Assembly (NCBI GenBank): GCA_900544425.1
Contig: UQUX01000011.1
Location: 1-24,475 of the forward strand
Direction of reading: 5' to 3'
From: an uncultured Collinsella sp.
GTDB lineage: Bacteria; Actinomycetota; Coriobacteriia; Coriobacteriales; Coriobacteriaceae
Length of the DNA stretch: 24,475 nt
In this document: in pieces, positions 22,596 to 24,475 of the stretch
Position numbering within the stretch: the first letter of the stretch is position 1
Layout: each line of letters starts with the position of its first letter
Position numbers and translations under genes: made by a program
Notes under the pieces: model-generated
Told to the model about the DNA's origin: nothing
The model's input: the letters and a program-made list of their open reading frames with translations, nothing else
Databases searched by the model: none

Positions 22596-23083
22596 CGTAC
22601 GCCTCCAACGCCATCGATGTAATCGGAAAGGTCGGCGCAGAACCGCGCCGCGTTGCTCTTGTAGGGCAGGTAATCCTTGGAAAGCACCCGCGCATAAGCG
22701 GCGGGCAGGTCGGTAGGGTCCATACACGGCTCAATCAGCCCCATGTCCCCGAACTGTCGAACAATCTCAATCTGGTGATCATCCACATGTTCGCCGTATT
22801 TTGCTAGACGCGGAACAGCGATGACTTTCTTGTTGTCCTTAACGGCGCCGATGATGGCGCCGGTACCTCCATGGGTTACCACGACATCGCAAGCATCCAT
22901 ATGAACGCGGAAGGAATCACGATCGAGAAACGCCTCGTGTTCCAAATACTCAGGAATGTAAGTGCACACACCCGTCTGAGCAAAAGCTCCATCCTCAGCA
23001 ACACCGCTAGCAACGAGAGCATCTACCGCCCTGACTAATCTGTCGAACTGAAACTTCTGGGAGCCTACGGTAACGAATATCAT
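22592..23083 (-). CDS. Alg13/PssE-like glycosyltransferase catalytic subunit
   Basis: 163-aa single GT-B C-terminal domain (glycosyltransferase family 28 C-terminal). It starts MIFVTVGSQKFQFDRLVRAV, the usual VTVGTxxxxFDRLV opening, and carries DVVVTHGGTGAIIGAV with the conserved HGGTGS-type nucleotide-sugar loop, then KKVIAVPRLAKYGEHVDDHQ. As in Alg13 and PssE it lacks the N-terminal membrane domain. That domain is supplied by the gene just upstream (Alg14/PssD-like, 12 bp apart). Together they would form one membrane-bound transferase, often for the second sugar of the repeat unit. GGAGG precedes the ATG at seven bases. Its stop overlaps the TupA-like start. Confidence 0.93.
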   Translation of the reverse strand: MIFVTVGSQKFQFDRLVRAVDALVASGVAEDGAFAQTGVCTYIPEYLEHEAFLDRDSFRVHMDACDVVVTHGGTGAIIGAVKDNKKVIAVPRLAKYGEHVDDHQIEIVRQFGDMGLIEPCMDPTDLPAAYARVLSKDYLPYKSNAARFCADLSDYIDGVGGVR

Positions 23084-23095
23084 GCGACCACCTCC

Positions 23096-23569
23096 CTAGT
23101 ACACGCCGCCGACAAAGCGGGCATTGGGGTACACGGATAGCATCGACTCCCACTGCACGTAAAAACGATCGGCGCGTTTGCTCAGCAGCTTTCCCGTCAT
23201 GGTTGGTGAGTCAGTTTTCGCGAAAGACTCGACATACACAAGCTTGGCGCCCATTGCATGCCCGATCAGGCAAAACGGTATGGTAGCCAGTACCCCCGTA
23301 CACACAATCACGTCGGGGTGTTCAGTGAACCAATAACGAAGAGACGTCACGGCATTGAACGCCATTCGAGGAAGAAAGCTTGCCTCGTGTCGATTCACCT
23401 GGCGCACATAGCGAGCCCGCACAGGTAGCTTGGCATCATAGGCAGTCTTCTCGGTGAGGATGAAACTGTCGTAGCGCTCCATCAAAGGCTTAAGCGCAAG
23501 TAACTGCTCCAGATGCCCACCAGATGACGCAGCAAAGCACACTTTTATGTCCTTGCGACATCCCGTCAT
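23096..23569 (-). CDS. Alg14/PssD-like membrane-anchoring glycosyltransferase subunit
   Basis: 157-aa Alg14-family protein. The N-terminal FAASSGGHLEQLLALKPLM has the family's SGGHxxE/Q loop. It is followed by DSFILTEKT, then PDVIVCTGVLATIPFCLIGHAMG, a hydrophobic patch, and VYVESFAK (the xESxxR-like block). The end FVGGVY matches the YxGxxF-type tail of PssD. It recruits the Alg13-like partner to the membrane. AGGGA precedes the ATG at seven bases. The ugd stop lies just 3 bp upstream of the ATG, so translation is probably coupled. Confidence 0.93.
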   Translation of the reverse strand: MTGCRKDIKVCFAASSGGHLEQLLALKPLMERYDSFILTEKTAYDAKLPVRARYVRQVNRHEASFLPRMAFNAVTSLRYWFTEHPDVIVCTGVLATIPFCLIGHAMGAKLVYVESFAKTDSPTMTGKLLSKRADRFYVQWESMLSVYPNARFVGGVY

Positions 23570-23572
23570 GAA

Positions 23573-24475
23573 CTAATCCCTCTTAAACAAATCGCGAGTG
23601 TATACCTTATCCGCCACGTCAACGAGCTCGTCGCTCCAGCGGTTGGCAACGATCACATCGCAGCCGGCCTTGAAGGCCTCCAGGTCGTGCGTGACCTCGG
23701 AGCCGAAGAACTCCGGCGCATCGAGCGTGGGCTCGTAGACCACCACGGGAACGCCCTTGGCCTTCACGCGCTTCATGACGCCCTGGATGGAACTCGCGCG
23801 GAAGTTGTCCGAATTGGATTTCATCGTCAGGCGGTAGACGCCCACGACCGGCTTCTCCTTGCCCTCGTACACGCGGTCCCACACCATCTGCAACACCTCG
23901 TCTGCCACGAAGTCCTTGCGGGTGCGGTTGGCCTCCACGATGGCCTCGATCAGGTTCTGCGGCACGTCCCTGTAGTTGGCTAGCAGCTGCTTGGTGTCCT
24001 TGGGCAGGCAGTAGCCGCCGTAGCCGAAGCTTGGGTTGTTGTAGTGGCTGCCGATGCGCGGCTCCAGGCACACGCCGTCGATGACGTCGCGGGCGTTGAG
24101 CCCGCGGACCTCGCAGTAGGTGTCGAGCTCGTTGAAGTAGGCCACGCGCAGCGCCAGGTAGGTGTTAGCGAACAGCTTCACGGCCTCGGCCTCTGTGGTG
24201 CCCAGCACGAGCTCCGGGATGCCCACGGTGCCGTCGGCGTTCACGCGCTCCAGCTCGGCGGGGTCGGCGCCCTGCGCGAGCAGGCCGGCGAACTTCTCGG
24301 CCGCAGCAACGGCCTCGGCATCGTCCTTGGGCGCACCGACCACGATGCGGCTGGGGTGCAGGTTGTCGTAGAGCGCCCTGCTCTCGCGCAGGAACTCCGG
24401 GCTGAAGAAGATCTTGCTGTCGCCCAGCCTCTCGCGCAGGCCCGCGGTGTAGCCGACGGGGATGGTCGACTTGAT
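23573..24475 (-). CDS. ugd: UDP-glucose/nucleotide-sugar dehydrogenase, central and C-terminal parts (5' end outside window)
   Basis: Three hundred in-frame codons open at the window edge with IKSTIPVGYT, the middle of the NAD domain. They continue through FFSPEFLRES, LHPSRIVVGAP, the dimerisation helix with NTYLALRVAYFNELD, the catalytic Cys loop in FGYGGYCLPKDTKQL, and a C-terminal Rossmann domain ending KVYTRDLFKRD. All visible catalytic elements are intact, including the catalytic Cys. It feeds UDP-glucuronate (or a related acid) to the operon that follows directly. The 3' half is closely similar to the relic at 13057-13520. The left-edge ugd covers a non-overlapping N-terminal part, so those two copies cannot be compared here. 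Confidence 0.95.
   Translation of the reverse strand: MKSTIPVGYTAGLRERLGDSKIFFSPEFLRESRALYDNLHPSRIVVGAPKDDAEAVAAAEKFAGLLAQGADPAELERVNADGTVGIPELVLGTTEAEAVKLFANTYLALRVAYFNELDTYCEVRGLNARDVIDGVCLEPRIGSHYNNPSFGYGGYCLPKDTKQLLANYRDVPQNLIEAIVEANRTRKDFVADEVLQMVWDRVYEGKEKPVVGVYRLTMKSNSDNFRASSIQGVMKRVKAKGVPVVVYEPTLDAPEFFGSEVTHDLEAFKAGCDVIVANRWSDELVDVADKVYTRDLFKRD

Noticed and set aside
1..24475. CRISPR arrays, rRNA genes, insertion sequences, integrases
   Set aside because: No regularly spaced repeats, rRNA motifs, transposase or integrase motifs were seen on either strand.

Overview
Every gene I can support in this window, including both tRNAs, reads on the minus strand. The gene content suggests a Gram-positive Actinobacteriota gut commensal of the class Coriobacteriia, most likely Collinsella. 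The pointers are two Wzx/Wzy-type polysaccharide loci with ugd copies, an LPKTG sortase substrate, many AGGAGG-type ribosome binding sites, GC-rich housekeeping-type DNA and GC-poorer accessory genes. The taxon is an inference from overall look, not from a marker gene.

Layout in transcription order, high to low coordinates. (1) 24475-13852 is the body of a capsule/exopolysaccharide operon: ugd (5' end outside the window), an Alg14/Alg13-like split glycosyltransferase pair, a TupA-like ATP-grasp protein, a decayed glycosyltransferase tail, a GT4 glycosyltransferase, a frameshifted serine-acetyltransferase-like gene, a GT2 glycosyltransferase, a Wzy polymerase, a polysaccharide pyruvyl transferase, a Wzx flippase and a ferredoxin/F420-dehydrogenase-beta-like protein. 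Many junctions overlap or nearly touch, as expected of one transcript. (2) 13850-13040 is a graveyard holding a decayed DUF1919-like gene and a frameshifted ugd 3' end that matches the live ugd at 23573-24475. (3) 12999-4768 is a defence-type accessory island: a KAP-like P-loop NTPase, an LPXTG surface protein, an FRG-domain protein, an AbiL-like pair (AAA ATPase plus RloB), a small putative antitoxin coupled to a Fic/Doc protein, and a DUF3825 protein. (4) 4629-2482 has tRNA-Val(CAC), an orphan protein with a DUF559-like nuclease-type C-terminus, a dense cluster of inverted repeats, and tRNA-Ala(GGC). (5) 2076-1 is the head of a second polysaccharide locus: a long structured leader, a specialised NusG paralogue, a priming sugar transferase and the 5' end of another ugd.

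The window therefore shows a defence island sitting between two polysaccharide loci that carry homologous ugd segments in the same orientation. That arrangement would allow homologous exchange of whole cassettes. The most interesting regulatory element is the leader of the NusG paralogue, which contains a long, nearly perfect hairpin (1949-2008) and a second one next to the ribosome binding site (1779-1851). These are candidates for the RNA target of LoaP-like processive antitermination. The most interesting genetic modules are the AbiL-like pair, whose RloB has Asn where the family usually has an acidic residue, and the small unrecognised protein translationally coupled to the Fic/Doc gene.
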